A stretch of DNA of 64,000 nucleotides, taken from the NCBI GenBank assembly GCA_023213315.1, contig JAKCPI010024954.1:1-64000 (forward strand). Direction: 5' to 3'. The first letter of the stretch is position 1. Every line of letters begins with the position of its first letter. Shown piece after piece: positions 10,628 to 20,911 of this stretch. The stretch is from Euborellia annulipes. Its lineage: Eukaryota > Arthropoda > Insecta > Dermaptera > Anisolabididae. The notes under the pieces are model-generated. The model was not told the DNA's origin, did no database searches, and saw nothing but the letters and a program-made list of their open reading frames with translations. The position numbers and the translations under genes are program-made.

Positions 10628-11329
10628 TAATTATACCTCAAGTTGCTAACTACACAAAACTTTCCTTAGGCTCAGATAGGTAATGATATGAGTTAAAAAC
10701 CTTTTTTTTCGAATGTCAAGCTTGTTCTTATTTACTATATCGATGATTTTCTATCTGTCGGATGAGTTTGCTAGTTAACTAGAAGTGAAGCAACCGAGTC
10801 TTAGCCAGGTTAATCGGTAGAACCGAACCACGAAACAATTATTTTAATTTTCATATTATAAAAAGAAATATTTTACTTCTCTTTTAATTACTAAATATAT
10901 TTCTTTTAATCAGAATTAAATCTTGAGGCAAGTTAAACAAACCTTTTGAAATAACGATCAAAAAGTTAACTTAATTCAAAGCTGGAAATAATTAATTAAG
11001 AGAAAGAAATTTGCTTTTAAAGATGTAGGCGATATTAAAACAGGTTTCAATAAAGATTTTTTTTTCTTTAGCGTAATGCAATTATGAATAATTATACAAC
11101 ATAAAAAATATTATGTCAACTAATTAATCGACCTAAATAAAAATGATCTTTTTAATTAATAATCTGTTAATATGAAGGGAGAGGACAATATAGGCCCTGG
11201 TTATTAAACCTTTAAGCTATAATTTAAAAGTCTGTGTAAACAAACTATACAAAGCAATTAACAATTCTTAAACTTGTATTAACAATAGTTGTGCCTCATC
11301 AATGCGATCAAAATATAAAAATCGCACAG
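10628..11329. other. AT-rich non-coding sequence
   Basis: No gene or repeat family recognised. Confidence 0.5.
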
Positions 11330-11690
11330 CACACAACTTTCTCTTACCCTTCGGTAAGAGAAAGTTGCGCACTGTGCTGGTCACACCAGATTTTTTGTGT
11401 CGAGATATATTTAGTTTCCGATAGCACCTTAGTTTCAAACTTGCATTTTAAATGTTGATTGCTTGAAATAAACTATGGTTATTTTTCAAAATTTTATTCT
11501 CATATTTGGACATTTTATACACAATATAGAATCGTAAATAAATACAAAATTTCATAAGAATTGGAAAAAAATTTTTTAAATGTGTAAAAAGTTCCAAAGG
11601 GGACCCCCTTTTAAATCGAAATTAACATACAAATCTCCATAGGCATTTAACATTGGCTCTGTGGAAGGAAGAGCCGGAAAGTGAATTTGA
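11330..11690 (-). repeat. XB terminal hairpin joined to an alternative body
   Basis: The hairpin (GCACAGCACACAACTTTCTC / GAGAAAGTTGCGCACTGTGC) is followed by sequence unlike the standard XB body. About 300 bp of it (ATTTAGTTTCCGATAGCACC through AAATCGAAATTAACATACAA) recurs at 45780-46020 after the same hairpin, so this is a second subfamily. Confidence 0.75.
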
Positions 11691-13100
11691 AAAAATGTTG
11701 TTTGGTTGCCTACATTCAGGGCGGGAGCTTTTTTACGCACCCAGACCTAAATAGTTTGTTTATAGCTGCTATATATTACTTTATTTCTTGCTTCATATTA
11801 TATATTTTAATCATTTTTATTTCATATGAATATGGAATCTTTAAAGAATAATAATTAAAAACAAGTTGTGCATTTATAATATGCCGACGAAGACTAAACA
11901 CAATTTGTTAACATAATCATAATATAAAAAATACTTTATTATTTCTTTTTTGATTAGTAATATAATCTATGTTTAATTAGCATATTTTAATAATGACAAA
12001 TATTAATCAATATATATAAATATGATATTTATAAATAGGCTATTACATTCAGGGATTCGACTCCTTATTATAGCGACACAACTAATATTATTGGTTACCA
12101 ATTAATTTATAAAAAACACTGACTTAATGGAGATATTTAAAAAAATAATACGTTTCTCTAGTAGAAATTTTAATATTTATTTTAATTATAGAAATTGTTA
12201 CTTACTCTATTTAGAGTAATAGGAAAAAAAACTTCAGGTCTTTAATTTAATTTCTGATATTAATTTTTGAATTTTAATTTAAACCTCTCTCTGCTAATAA
12301 TAATCAAACTTTTTAGCAGCGCGCTAAGTGGAAATTGAATTATAATTAGATATTCAGTTATTTTTTACTTTCAATTTTAAATTTTTATAAGCAAAATTAT
12401 AATGATATTTTAATGAATTAATTGAATGTAAAAATTGAAAAAGAGAATTTTGGGGAGATTAGAATTTTTTTTTTTAACTAGTTTTTGATCATCTGATTTT
12501 AGTGAGAAATTACATATTTTTTGGAAGATAGGCAGGCAATTGACCAACTCATTAAAGAGTTTTTGATTCAATGCTCCCAGGCGGGGGTTAATTCTCTGAA
12601 TTAAAGCTGTGAATCGCTTTTTGTTTGTCCACAACTAAAAATTAAAATTTCAGCTCTCCAAGATTAAGATTTCATAATAAATTTGATCAAAATCCAATAC
12701 TATATAGATTTTGACAGACATATGCACTAAAAATGACAGAATTTTATAAGATAGTATATCAATAAAAAAAGGATAAATAAAAAAAATAATTCAATTATAA
12801 AAAACTCAGCATATTTTATTATTTACAGAAAAGAGATAAAAAATCGTAAACATATTCATTAACTAAAAAAAAAATATTTTATCTGCTTTTTTGACGACAT
12901 TAATATTAAGTAGCTACATTAAAGGAAGACCAAAAGTCAGATAAATAATTTCTAGAAAAAAATTGAATCAAATTTTGATGAAAAAAAAGGAGAGGGAGAG
13001 GAAGTAGGCAAAGCCGTAAGCGGGCTGCTTAGCTAGTTAAAAATATTTATTTTAATTTTTTTTTATTAGCTTATCTGGTAAAATAATCAGGCCACCTTGC
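11691..13100. other. AT-rich non-coding sequence, nothing recognised
   Basis: About 1.4 kb with no supported gene, RNA or named repeat. A 74-codon minus-strand frame at 12410-12634 has no recognisable domain and is probably fortuitous. Confidence 0.5.
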
Positions 13101-13122
13101 TAGAATTATATATATATATATA

Positions 13123-13386
13123 CAGTGGCGTAGCGAGAGGGGGAGCAAGGGGGGTCATCATGCCCCTCCCAAAGGGGCGCCAAATGGTCCGCAGAACAAA
13201 AAATTGCTGGGTAATTTTTATTTTTATTATAATTGATTTCTGGAAAATATATTTTAAATTTAGTGCCAGTGTAATATAATAATATAGGGCCTATTTTACA
13301 TATAATTTTATATGGTTTTCGAATGGGGGGCGGGGCGCTAAAAAGATATTGTGCCCCGGGCGCGAGTTAAGCTCGCTACGCCACTG
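13123..13386. mobile_element. hAT-like MITE
   Basis: 264 bp bounded by CAGTGGCGTAGCGAG and CTCGCTACGCCACTG, flanked by the 8-bp duplication TATATATA (13115-13122, 13387-13394). The low-complexity TSD makes it weaker proof than the one at 19979, but TIR sequence and length fit non-autonomous hAT elements. No transposase. Confidence 0.75.
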
Positions 13387-13401
13387 TATATATAAGTACC
13401 T

Positions 13402-13493
13402 CAAATCTGGTGTGACTGGTCGCACATGACACAACTTTCGTTTACCTTAGGTAATTGAATGTTTTATTCTGTGCTTGTCACACCAGATTTTTG
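13402..13493. repeat. XB terminal hairpin, solitary
   Basis: AAATCTGGTGTGACTGGTCG ... TGCTTGTCACACCAGATTTT; only the family's terminal hairpin is present, next to the hAT MITE. Confidence 0.75.
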
Positions 13494-13518
13494 TTCGACC
13501 TATATTCGTTTATTAGGT

Positions 13519-13700
13519 ATACAGGGCCAGAAAACAGGGGGGGGGGGGCGGGGGCTATATCCGCGAGGCCCGGGACTTTTGCGCTCCAACCTTAAAATTC
13601 TAATAAAAATAATTTTCATGGTTAAAATTTCAATAAAAAAAATCATTTTCTTGAAATTTTTTTCCTGAGGGGGCTGGGCCCTTTAAGCTCAAACCAAATC
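13519..13700. repeat. CAGGGCC-type element fragment
   Basis: Starts CAGGGCCAGAAAACAGGGGG with a G-run, then GCGCTCCAACCTTAAAATTC, and ends near CCCTTTAAGCTC. Related copies: 20145 (inside a hAT MITE), 24222-24613 and 42044-42191. The outer ends CAGGGCC...GGCCCTG suggest a hAT-like family. Confidence 0.55.
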
Positions 13701-13810
13701 AAGGAGGTACCTCCTCACATATCTAAGCCTTCCGATTGTCTAATAGCAAAATTAATATTTTAATGTTATTAACAAGTCCAAAGCAACATATGCGTAAATA
13801 TCTTATTTTT

Positions 13811-14301
13811 TCTTATATATATAATTCTTCTGTACGTGTGTATGTGACTGAACTCCTCCTAAACGACTGAACCAATTATGATGAAATTTTCTGTGTATGT
13901 TTTTGAGAATCCCGGACAGGTTTTAATTCACAAATAACAATAAGTTAATGAGTAATTAACCGTTAAAATAAGAAAAAAATAAAAATTAGGAGAAATAGTT
14001 GCCATGGTAACAAAATATAAATATTTACCCATGTTTACGATTTTTTTTATTTATTTACATTTTGAATTCTAAAATATCGGCGTAAATTTTTTTTTTGTGT
14101 ACCGGGAGAGTCCCGGAAAGGATATGATTCACAAAAAATCTCAAGTTCATGAATAATTAACCGTTAAAATAATCTCTACATATAAAAATGAAAAGGGAAA
14201 ATGTATGTACCGGTATGTATATAAGTAGGCGAGCAAGGGGGTCCAGGGGGCGCAGCCCCCGCTAGACGGAAAGCCCCGCCGAAGGCGGGCTTTGCGTCTA
14301 G
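13811..14301 (+). mobile_element. Helitron-like non-autonomous element(s)
   Basis: The right end is typical of Helitrons: a hairpin (AAAGCCCCGCC GAA GGCGGGCTTT, imperfect) followed by GCGTCTAG and then T. A fitting inner 5' end, TCTCTACATATAAAAATG preceded by A, lies at 14173, giving a 129-bp unit. A longer unit could start at 13811 (TCTTATATATATAATTCTTC) and includes GTGACTGAACTCCTCCTAAA. A 14-bp X-box and XB-like sequence (13983-14040) are embedded. No Rep/helicase coding sequence. Confidence 0.6.
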
Positions 14302-14335
14302 TATTTATATAAATTTATTACATATGACAACTCCT

Positions 14336-14384
14336 GATTGCCTGATGATGGTCAAATAAATTTAGACCGAAACGTCGCGAATAT
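14336..14384 (+). ncRNA. Hammerhead-ribozyme-like motif
   Basis: ATTGC, then CTGATGA, one T, stem II GGTC/GACC, then GAAAC-GTC, then GCGAAT. The outer ATTGC and GCGAAT can pair with one bulged G as stem I. The extra T after CTGATGA departs from the classical core but recurs across this window's motifs. Possible Penelope-like/retrozyme-like terminus. Confidence 0.55.
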
Positions 14385-14562
14385 CTGGTTTGGAAACGCT
14401 CCTTCCTAGCTGCTACCTCCTGCCATTCTTCTAAGATATTAATCACAACCACTTCCACGCTCGAGAAATATAAATTTAAATTTTTATCGCATGGGACGGG
14501 ATGCGAACCCGCGATCCTTAGTAGCAAAGGCCAGTACTCTAGCCACTACACCCCTTTAAATG
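14385..14562 (-). repeat. tRNA-headed SINE-like element, minus strand
   Basis: On the minus strand: GGGGTGTAGTGGCTAGAGTA (A-box-like), GCGGGTTCGCATCCCGTCCC (B-box-like), then a body that runs into the hammerhead-like motif. Related in design to the T2 SINEs at 30908 and 61478. The anticodon arm is not tRNA-like, so it is not a functional tRNA gene. Confidence 0.55.
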
Positions 14563-14689
14563 TCCTTTTTAAATGCGAATATAGTTTGTTATCAAAAGTC
14601 AATGTCGTACTTTATATCTAATTATTTCCAGTCGTAATAATAAATTTGTTTATTTATTGTAATAAAGGGAAACATACGCAAATAGAAAA

Positions 14690-14860
14690 CGGCTAAAATA
14701 TGTAGAGAGGATGCTCCTAATTCTCTCATTTCGAAAATAGAAACAAAAGAGAGAGAGGGTCATAGTTGTCGTATTAGTAGTAATGGTAGTAGGCTTGGAG
14801 AGAGCAAACATGATATATACGTTGCCATGGCAACCAACCGCAACGCCCAACGGATAAAAC
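14690..14860. promoter_or_regulatory. Stand-alone perfect X-box palindrome in non-repeat sequence
   Basis: GTTGCCATGGCAAC at 14821-14834 is a perfect palindrome fitting the RFX X-box pattern GTNRCC-N2-RGYAAC. Its flanks do not resemble the XB repeat. No gene start is evident nearby. A TC microsatellite follows at 14947-14973. Function is inferred only from the motif. Confidence 0.3.
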
Positions 14861-14945
14861 CTTTTACTAAAACACTTATTAGATTTTCGGTTGTAAACGA
14901 GTTACTCGCTGCCTGAGCTCCTGATAAAATTACATCTTCTGATGG

Positions 14946-14978
<33 letters not shown>

Positions 14979-15244
14979 TTTCTCTATGTGTGTGACGTTA
15001 ATGACAAATAAGTTGTTGTCTTTTTTATGCCTTCTTGTTTCATATTTTCTACTTTAAATATTCACGGTAAAGAAAGAGAGAGATCAACACTTTGCCTTTT
15101 AGATTATTTCTTATTGAATTTTATATAACATTTTTTCAATAGAAAATAGAATTTTTTTGTAAGATGATTAATAAATATAGTCAACAAAATTTATTCGGTA
15201 TTTTTTCCTCGAGAAGTTGTAGAGAATGACTTCCTGGGGTGATT

Positions 15245-15763
15245 TTTTTTTTTTATAAAAAAAAAAACATTCACACTTTTTTTCTCATTCACACAGTCTT
15301 TTCGGCAACTTAGGCCATTTAAGACTTTAGACGATAACCGTTGTATAAGATAATATCTATTGGGGGTCCGGGCATTTCTATTTAACAGTATTTCAGGAAG
15401 TTTTTTCTTTTTGCAGGTTCTCAGCCCAACAGGTAATAAAGAAGACTTTATTTTAATAGAATAGACGATCAGTGTGCGCATTGTCCTGGTTTCGGCCACA
15501 AAGGACCTGGTCGTCTATTTCATTAAAATTTTCAAATTAAAATAAAGTCTTCTTTATTACCTGTTTGCCTGAGAACCTGCAAAAAGAAATAACTTCCTGA
15601 ATTACTGTTGATACTGTTTCTTTCATCTCCCGAATTCATTTCTATTTAAGTCATTTGATATCCAAATGCCTTAAATAAAATCATCGGACTGCCTGGGGTC
15701 CGAACCCGCGACGTTCGGTATAGAAGGTAGGCACGCTACCAACTACTCCAAGCCCCGTGGGCC
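15245..15763 (-). repeat. SINE-T1 copy split by an insertion
   Basis: Minus-strand head at 15650-15763 (CCAACTACTCCAAGCCCCG, GGGGTCCGAACCCGCGACG) and tail at 15268-15372 (TTTCGGCAACTTAGGCCATT, TTCACACTTTTTTTCTCATT). The two halves join exactly across the duplicated target of the 15386-15636 insert. Confidence 0.8.
15386..15636. mobile_element. Inverted-repeat element inserted in a SINE, 13-bp TSD
   Basis: 251 bp flanked by CATTTCTATTTAA on both sides (15373-15385, 15637-15649). The arms CAGTATTTCAGGAAGTT and AACTTCCTGAATTACTG enclose GGTAATAAAGAAGACTTTAT and its complement. The right arm is followed by ~29 nt with no partner on the left, the same asymmetry seen at 19807-21004. A GGCC-GAAAC string (minus strand, near 15495) hints at a decayed hammerhead core. 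A long TSD plus an asymmetric end fits target-primed integration better than cut-and-paste. Confidence 0.65.
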
Positions 15764-15844
15764 TGGGGTGAGTTTCCATTTGTTTATTTTTACTTTCTCT
15801 TACTTATATATACCGGGTGGCCTATTATTACGGGATAGGGGGCT

Positions 15845-15978
15845 CGCGGGCTAGGGTGTCGGCTTCCACAAAGGAGATCCGTGTTCAAATCCTGGGAGTG
15901 CCCGATTTTTTCATTAAATAAAAATATATTTAATGTAAACAAATCTTCAAGCAGGCACTGGAATGGAATATTGGATCT
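15845..15978 (+). repeat. tRNA-headed repeat (T3)
   Basis: GCGGGCTAGGGTGTCGGCTT and CGTGTTCAAATCCTGGGAGT act as A- and B-box-like motifs, followed by TGTAAACAAATCTTCAAGCA and GGCACTGGAATGGAATA. The last block also occurs at both inner arm ends of the 1406-2661 composite. Confidence 0.55.
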
Positions 15979-17018
15979 CACCACAATAGCCCCCAGGCAA
16001 CTGGAGAGGGTTTCTGTGGCATCCCGTCCTGTGGAAGGGACGTAAAGAAGATTTCCCTCTCAGTGATGCATTTTTCGAAAGGACTCGGTACCGAAGGAGT
16101 CCCTCTTCAATCTACGACATCCTCCCTAACATAGAAGAGGTTGGATAAAAGGATCCGGGTGGAACCAGAAGGATTAGTTCAAGAGCTAGAGACGAACGCA
16201 GGAGGAGGAGTTAGAGATAGGAGATGATGTAACTTCACTGGGTGCCGCTAGATGGCTACGACCAGAGCCTGGTTGGGTTCGAGGTGTGTGTCTCCGTGCA
16301 CGAAAGCCGAATATCTCCCAAACCATAGAACATAGAAAGCCCTAGTTGTGCACCATTGTTAAACATGAATGATGGAACTTAAAGGTAGTGTGTCGAAATG
16401 ATACGCTTCGTGTTGCGCCAATAATTATTGATAGAAATTTGAAACGATAAATTTATTCGTTATTGCTCTATACATTTAACACTATATTATATTCAAACAT
16501 TTCCTATTAATACACACATGTTCATTAAAGTCCACGACGCGAAACTAAAAGTGTCAGTAAGAGAAAGCGTTACATTCTAGATTTAATATTTTTAGATGCA
16601 AATTACGATTCAATTCCCTATAAAAATTTTAAATTTCATTATTCAACATTAATAATGATAATTCCAGTTTATTTTCAAATTATGTAATGTATAAAAAAAA
16701 AAAAGTGTTTAGTAGGGATTCAATTTATTAATAATACTTCCTCAACTTTGTTAATAAAAGGAGTTTATAAAAAATAATTCAAAGGGCAGAGACATATTTA
16801 AATTAATTATTACTATGAGCACAGTAGTAAAGAACGTTCGGCGTATAACATATGCATTATATGACTCGGATAACTTTTTCCATTTGTGTGTACCCAGTGG
16901 CTTCAATTCCCATGCATGTCAAATGACTCCCCTCTCTTTTTCACTCTTCTTTTTCAATATATATATAGGACTATATATCAATATCATTCTAGAATTTAGT
17001 ATTCAAATTGGTATTGAT
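15979..17018. other. Unrecognised sequence, moderately GC-rich at its start
   Basis: Bases 15979-16330 are more balanced in composition and do not recur in the window (e.g. CTGGGTGCCGCTAGATGGCT). No protein with recognisable similarity could be read. It may be a retroelement fragment or single-copy sequence. Bases 16330-17018 are AT-rich with nothing recognised. Confidence 0.4.
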
Positions 17019-17021
17019 TTT

Positions 17022-17687
17022 ATTTTTACTTTCTCTTACCTATGTATATATGTAATATATATATAGAGAGAAAGTATTGGATTCATGTCAAAAATTCGAT
17101 GTCGAGATTTTGATGGATCTTCACGTTTTGAGGTCCCCTGAATCCAAAAAAGTGGTTTTCGCGACATGGTCTGTCTGTGGGTGGGTGGGTGTGTGTTCAA
17201 TTTTAAGGATGAAGGAATTGAGCTACGAGGTTGAAATTTTATATTTAAGTTAAACACCTCCCGGGACCGGAAAAATAAGCTTTTAATCAAAATCGGCCAA
17301 AGAGTACTAGTACTTTACTGATGTACTTTTTCAGTTTTTTTCGATTTTCTCAAAATTTGCTCCAACGATTTTTTTAAAATTCAAAAATCAATTATTTTTT
17401 AGATGTTCTTTAAAATGTATATTCTCATTTTGCGATTGAAATCTTCTGAAGACCACTTTACTCTTGTATTTCATAGGGAAGATAGGAGAAATGGTTGCCA
17501 TGGTAACAAAATATAAATATTTTCCCATACTTATAAATTTTACATCTGAATTCAAATGTTCCGTACTGTCGGGAACTAAATATATGTCGACACAAAAAAT
17601 CTGGTGTGACAAGCACAGTACACAACTTTCGATTACCGAAGGTAAGAGAAAGTTGTGTGCTGTGCGCCAGTCACACCAGATTTTTTT
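17022..17687 (+). repeat. XB repeat, full-length
   Basis: Intact left hairpin, body blocks, perfect X-box GTTGCCATGGTAAC (17494-17507) and complete terminal hairpin ending AGTCACACCAGATTTTTTT. Confidence 0.9.
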
Positions 17688-17936
17688 ATCAAGTAGTCCG
17701 GGTTGTCATAACGAAAATTTCTTAATGAATATTATTAAAATTAACATAAAAAAAAAAGATTAAATAATTTTCGAGATCGATATATTTGAATGATTTGGAC
17801 TTGACAAGTCATAGGTATATTTAACAAAGTTTAGCACACCGATGTCCCGGAGATTCTGGGTTCGATTTCCAGCGTTTAGCACACCAACAAATCTCAAAAA
17901 TTATTTAAAAAAAAAAGATCTATTATGTGATAGTAT

Positions 17937-18091
17937 CTTCTTCTTCTCTCCTTGTCTCGCGATGCGGGGTCGGCAGAACTCACTCTTTCCCTCCAACCCT
18001 AACATACGTTTTTACGATCGGAAGAAATAGGACAGACCGGCCCGTCGCACGGTCTGACGCGTGTTGAAAAGAGGAAGGAAGAGACAGACAT
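17937..18091 (-). repeat. SINE-G repeat, partial
   Basis: (CTT)n block, GCGATGCGGGGTCGGC, then GACAGACCGGCCCGTCGCAC; the GGCAGCTCGTGG half is missing. Confidence 0.7.
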
Positions 18092-18620
18092 AAAAATTTG
18101 CCGGTCATTTATAATCAAAATTATTTAATTATATTCAGAGGGTGAGTGAGAAAGAAAGATAAACCAACAATTTCCTTGTTTAAAAATATTTATAAGTAAT
18201 TCTCCATTTCTTTCTTTACACTAATTTTCAACCAATTTGAAACCAAATCCATTTCCAGAGATTCCAAGAGGCTTGGAGTAGTCCTAGGTTAAGTGACCTA
18301 CCCCTATCTTATAAGGCTTTTCAGATCTTGATAAATTTAACAAAAAAATAATTAAGAGTAGACCCCATGATTTGCTTGCCTCGAACTATGACTTTGAATA
18401 GTGCATAACTTAAGAGGTCAAATTAGGAATACCAAATCAAAGTCTCATGAATAAAGCAGGGATTCTTATGTAGTAAAAACCCCTAAATATGCCATATAAT
18501 ATGCAGAAAAATATGCAACAACAAAAATATTAAGGAAATGGCTTCCAATTAAAGATAAATCATGATTTCTACTGATGTAAAACTAATCGTGTTTTATTTT
18601 TGGAAGGAAATAGTGTAAAT
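18092..18620. other. AT-rich non-coding sequence
   Basis: No gene or repeat family recognised. Confidence 0.45.
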
Positions 18621-18624
18621 ATTG

Positions 18625-18712
18625 TATTTGAATTTGTATTGTGTTGGTTGGACCTAGCCACCGAGGACTAAGCAGGTGGTAATAAATTTATCTATTTATT
18701 TATTTAGATAGC
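18625..18712 (+). repeat. Probable LINE 3'-end fragment
   Basis: GTGTTGGTTGGACCTAGCCA, a short stem-loop, GGTGGTAATAAATT and an ATTT/TTTA-rich tail. Layout fits the 3' UTR and tail of a non-LTR retrotransposon; no coding sequence left. Confidence 0.35.
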
Positions 18713-19426
18713 TTTGTTATCTGACCTAGAGTGAAACAATCCGTAAATGGTTAAATAACTAGGCAAATAAAAATAATCTATATCCTAGATTTAATAAATT
18801 ATAATATTTCATCCCCGGTTACTTATAATTTTGTAATTCTTAAAAAATATTAAAAAAAAAATTTAACGATAACACCAGTTTGGTTATTGAACCAATCCGA
18901 CGAAAAAAAAAATATATTTTGCAAATTATATAATATTTTTAAATCCATATAAAAATGTTTAATTGCGTTTAATGGATATCATCCATTTTTTTTTTTTAAA
19001 GATTTAATTTTAATGCATATATGCATTTTAATGCTAACCACCTTGAAATCAGGTTTATCCTTGAGTGGTCACCTATCCAGATTTAGACCACACCCATTTT
19101 AAACACCTCAAGGCTATCGATTAAAAACTTTCATTTTTTATTACACACAAGGATATTTAAAATATTATATTTATATTATAAAGATTTCTGATAATTAAAA
19201 AAAAATCAGATCAAAGAGAATGAAAGAGAAACAGGCAAGAAGGAAATAAAACAAAAAGTAAGAAAAGCATTTAACTTTATGTTTAAAAGGATATATATCA
19301 TTTTAAATAAAAATAAAAAGATGATGATTAAAACATTAATTAAAAAATCCTTTCAAAGAGGGGAAAAAAAAGCAAGGATAAAAAATAAATTCTTTTTAGG
19401 TGCAATTGCTTCTTTTTTTCTGGGCG
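18713..19426. other. AT-rich non-coding sequence
   Basis: No gene or repeat family recognised. Confidence 0.45.
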
Positions 19427-19860
19427 TTAAGGGGGTTCAGGAGCGACGTCTAAACGTACTTTAAAAAAAACTAGACTATTATAAGAAATTTTTCAATGCA
19501 GTTTTTTTTAATGAATTAAATTCATAAGAGATTATTGGGACATCGAGCTATAATTTTTTTAATGACTTATTAAAAAATGATCGTAATTATTTTTATTGTT
19601 ATCAAGCAAATACAAAAAAACAATCTGTCCCAATAATCTTTAATTTTTTTTTAATTTAAAAATGAATTTATTGTTATTATTAATCACATACTAATTAAGA
19701 AATTTTTAAAATAAGCTTAGATGATTTATTTAAAAACCAACTGTCAAATTAGTTCAGGATTCTTGCAATAGATGGCAGGCTAGTCTAACAGACGATATAG
19801 TATTAGTAGAAAATAATAAAAGGTCGAGCAGCTATGATAATTTCTTTATTTGAGAACCCA

Positions 19861-19902
19861 CAGCGACGTTTCGGTCGACTATGCGACCATCTTCATGGCT
19901 AG
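19861..19902 (-). ncRNA. Hammerhead-ribozyme-like motif (left arm)
   Basis: Minus strand: TAGC, CATGAAGA, one T, stem II GGTCG/CGACC, GAAAC-GTC, GCTG. AGC/GCT forms a short stem I. Mirror of the motif at 20871. Confidence 0.5.
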
Positions 19903-19978
19903 AGTTCAGTCAACAGAAAAACCTCTTAAGTTCTTTGACAGACATTTCATAAAATACATTACGATCTATCATATAGAC

Positions 19979-20769
19979 CAGTGGTTCCCAACCTTTTTGA
20001 CCCATCGCCCCTTTCTGGAGGTTGACTAACACCTATCGCCCCCCTTTACATTTTCAATGTATGCCTAATTTTAATTTGAAGTAAAGTGTAAATAATAAAT
20101 CAGTTTTATTATTTTAAACAATTTTATTACCGTAGGTCTCTATACAGGGCCGCAGACAGACTTGACGGGCCCCGGGGCTACTTAATAATACGGCCCCCAC
20201 CCCCCAAAAAAACTTTTGAAATAGTTATAGGTATATACATAGCTTACAATATTTATTTAAATAAAGTTATATAAATTTTTTTTAAAATGTCCTAAACAAA
20301 GAGTTACAAAGTTTTAATTAATCGAGGCCAAAGTCGGACAGAGAATTTTCAGGGGAATCTGGGGGTATGGAAAATTTTTTGAAAATTACCCACTGAAATC
20401 TACGTTTTTAGCTATCCTGAGTCGTGAAAAAGATCAAACTTGATTTGAGCTTAAAGGGCCCGGGCCCCTGAGGAAAGAAAATTCAAGAAAATGATTTTTT
20501 TTTAATTGAAATTTAAGATTTGAGCTAAAAGTGACGTTTCAATTCTAGATTGGAATTATCTTCAGACTATTTTATTTTTATGGTAATATTTTGTCCTCTT
20601 CTATCCTGACCTTCCTGTAAATAGGAGATTTTTCTCTTTGATTTTTATTTTTTTAAATTTTAGTAAACTAATAATTTTTCTCCCTTCGAATACTCATCGC
20701 CCCCAATCGCCCCCCTGAAAACCTAAATCGCCCCCTTGGGGGCGATCGCCACCAGGTTGGGAACCACTG
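19979..20769. mobile_element. hAT-family non-autonomous element
   Basis: 791 bp with CAGTGGTTCCCAACCTTTTT at the left and AGGTTGGGAACCACTG at the right, the classical hAT terminal sequence, flanked by the perfect 8-bp duplication ATATAGAC (19971-19978, 20770-20777). Cytosine-rich ATCGCCCCC motifs repeat near both ends. A CAGGGCC-type fragment begins inside it at 20145. No transposase. Confidence 0.9.
20145..20510. repeat. CAGGGCC-type element nested in the hAT MITE
   Basis: Starts CAGGGCCGCAGACAGACTTG and runs through TTTAGCTATCCTGAGTCGTG to AAAGGGCCCGGGCCCCTGAG. The same order recurs at 24222-24613, whose far end is TGTCTATGGCCCTG. The right boundary is not resolved here. Confidence 0.6.
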
Positions 20770-20870
20770 ATATAGACTTTGGCGCTGAATGCATTATATA
20801 TGATAGATCGTATTGTATTTTATGAAATGTCTGTCAAAGAACTTAAGAGGTTTTTCTGTTGACTGAACTC

Positions 20871-20911
20871 TAGCCATGAAGATGGTCGCATAGTCGACCG
20901 AAACGTCGCTG
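20871..20911 (+). ncRNA. Hammerhead-ribozyme-like motif (right arm)
   Basis: TAGC, CATGAAGA, one T, GGTCG/CGACC stem II, GAAAC-GTC, GCTG; the inverted counterpart of 19861-19902. Confidence 0.5.

Noticed and set aside
15979..16330. GC-richer stretch considered as a host exon.
   Set aside because: No open frame of useful length with recognisable similarity and no clear splice sites; left as unrecognised.
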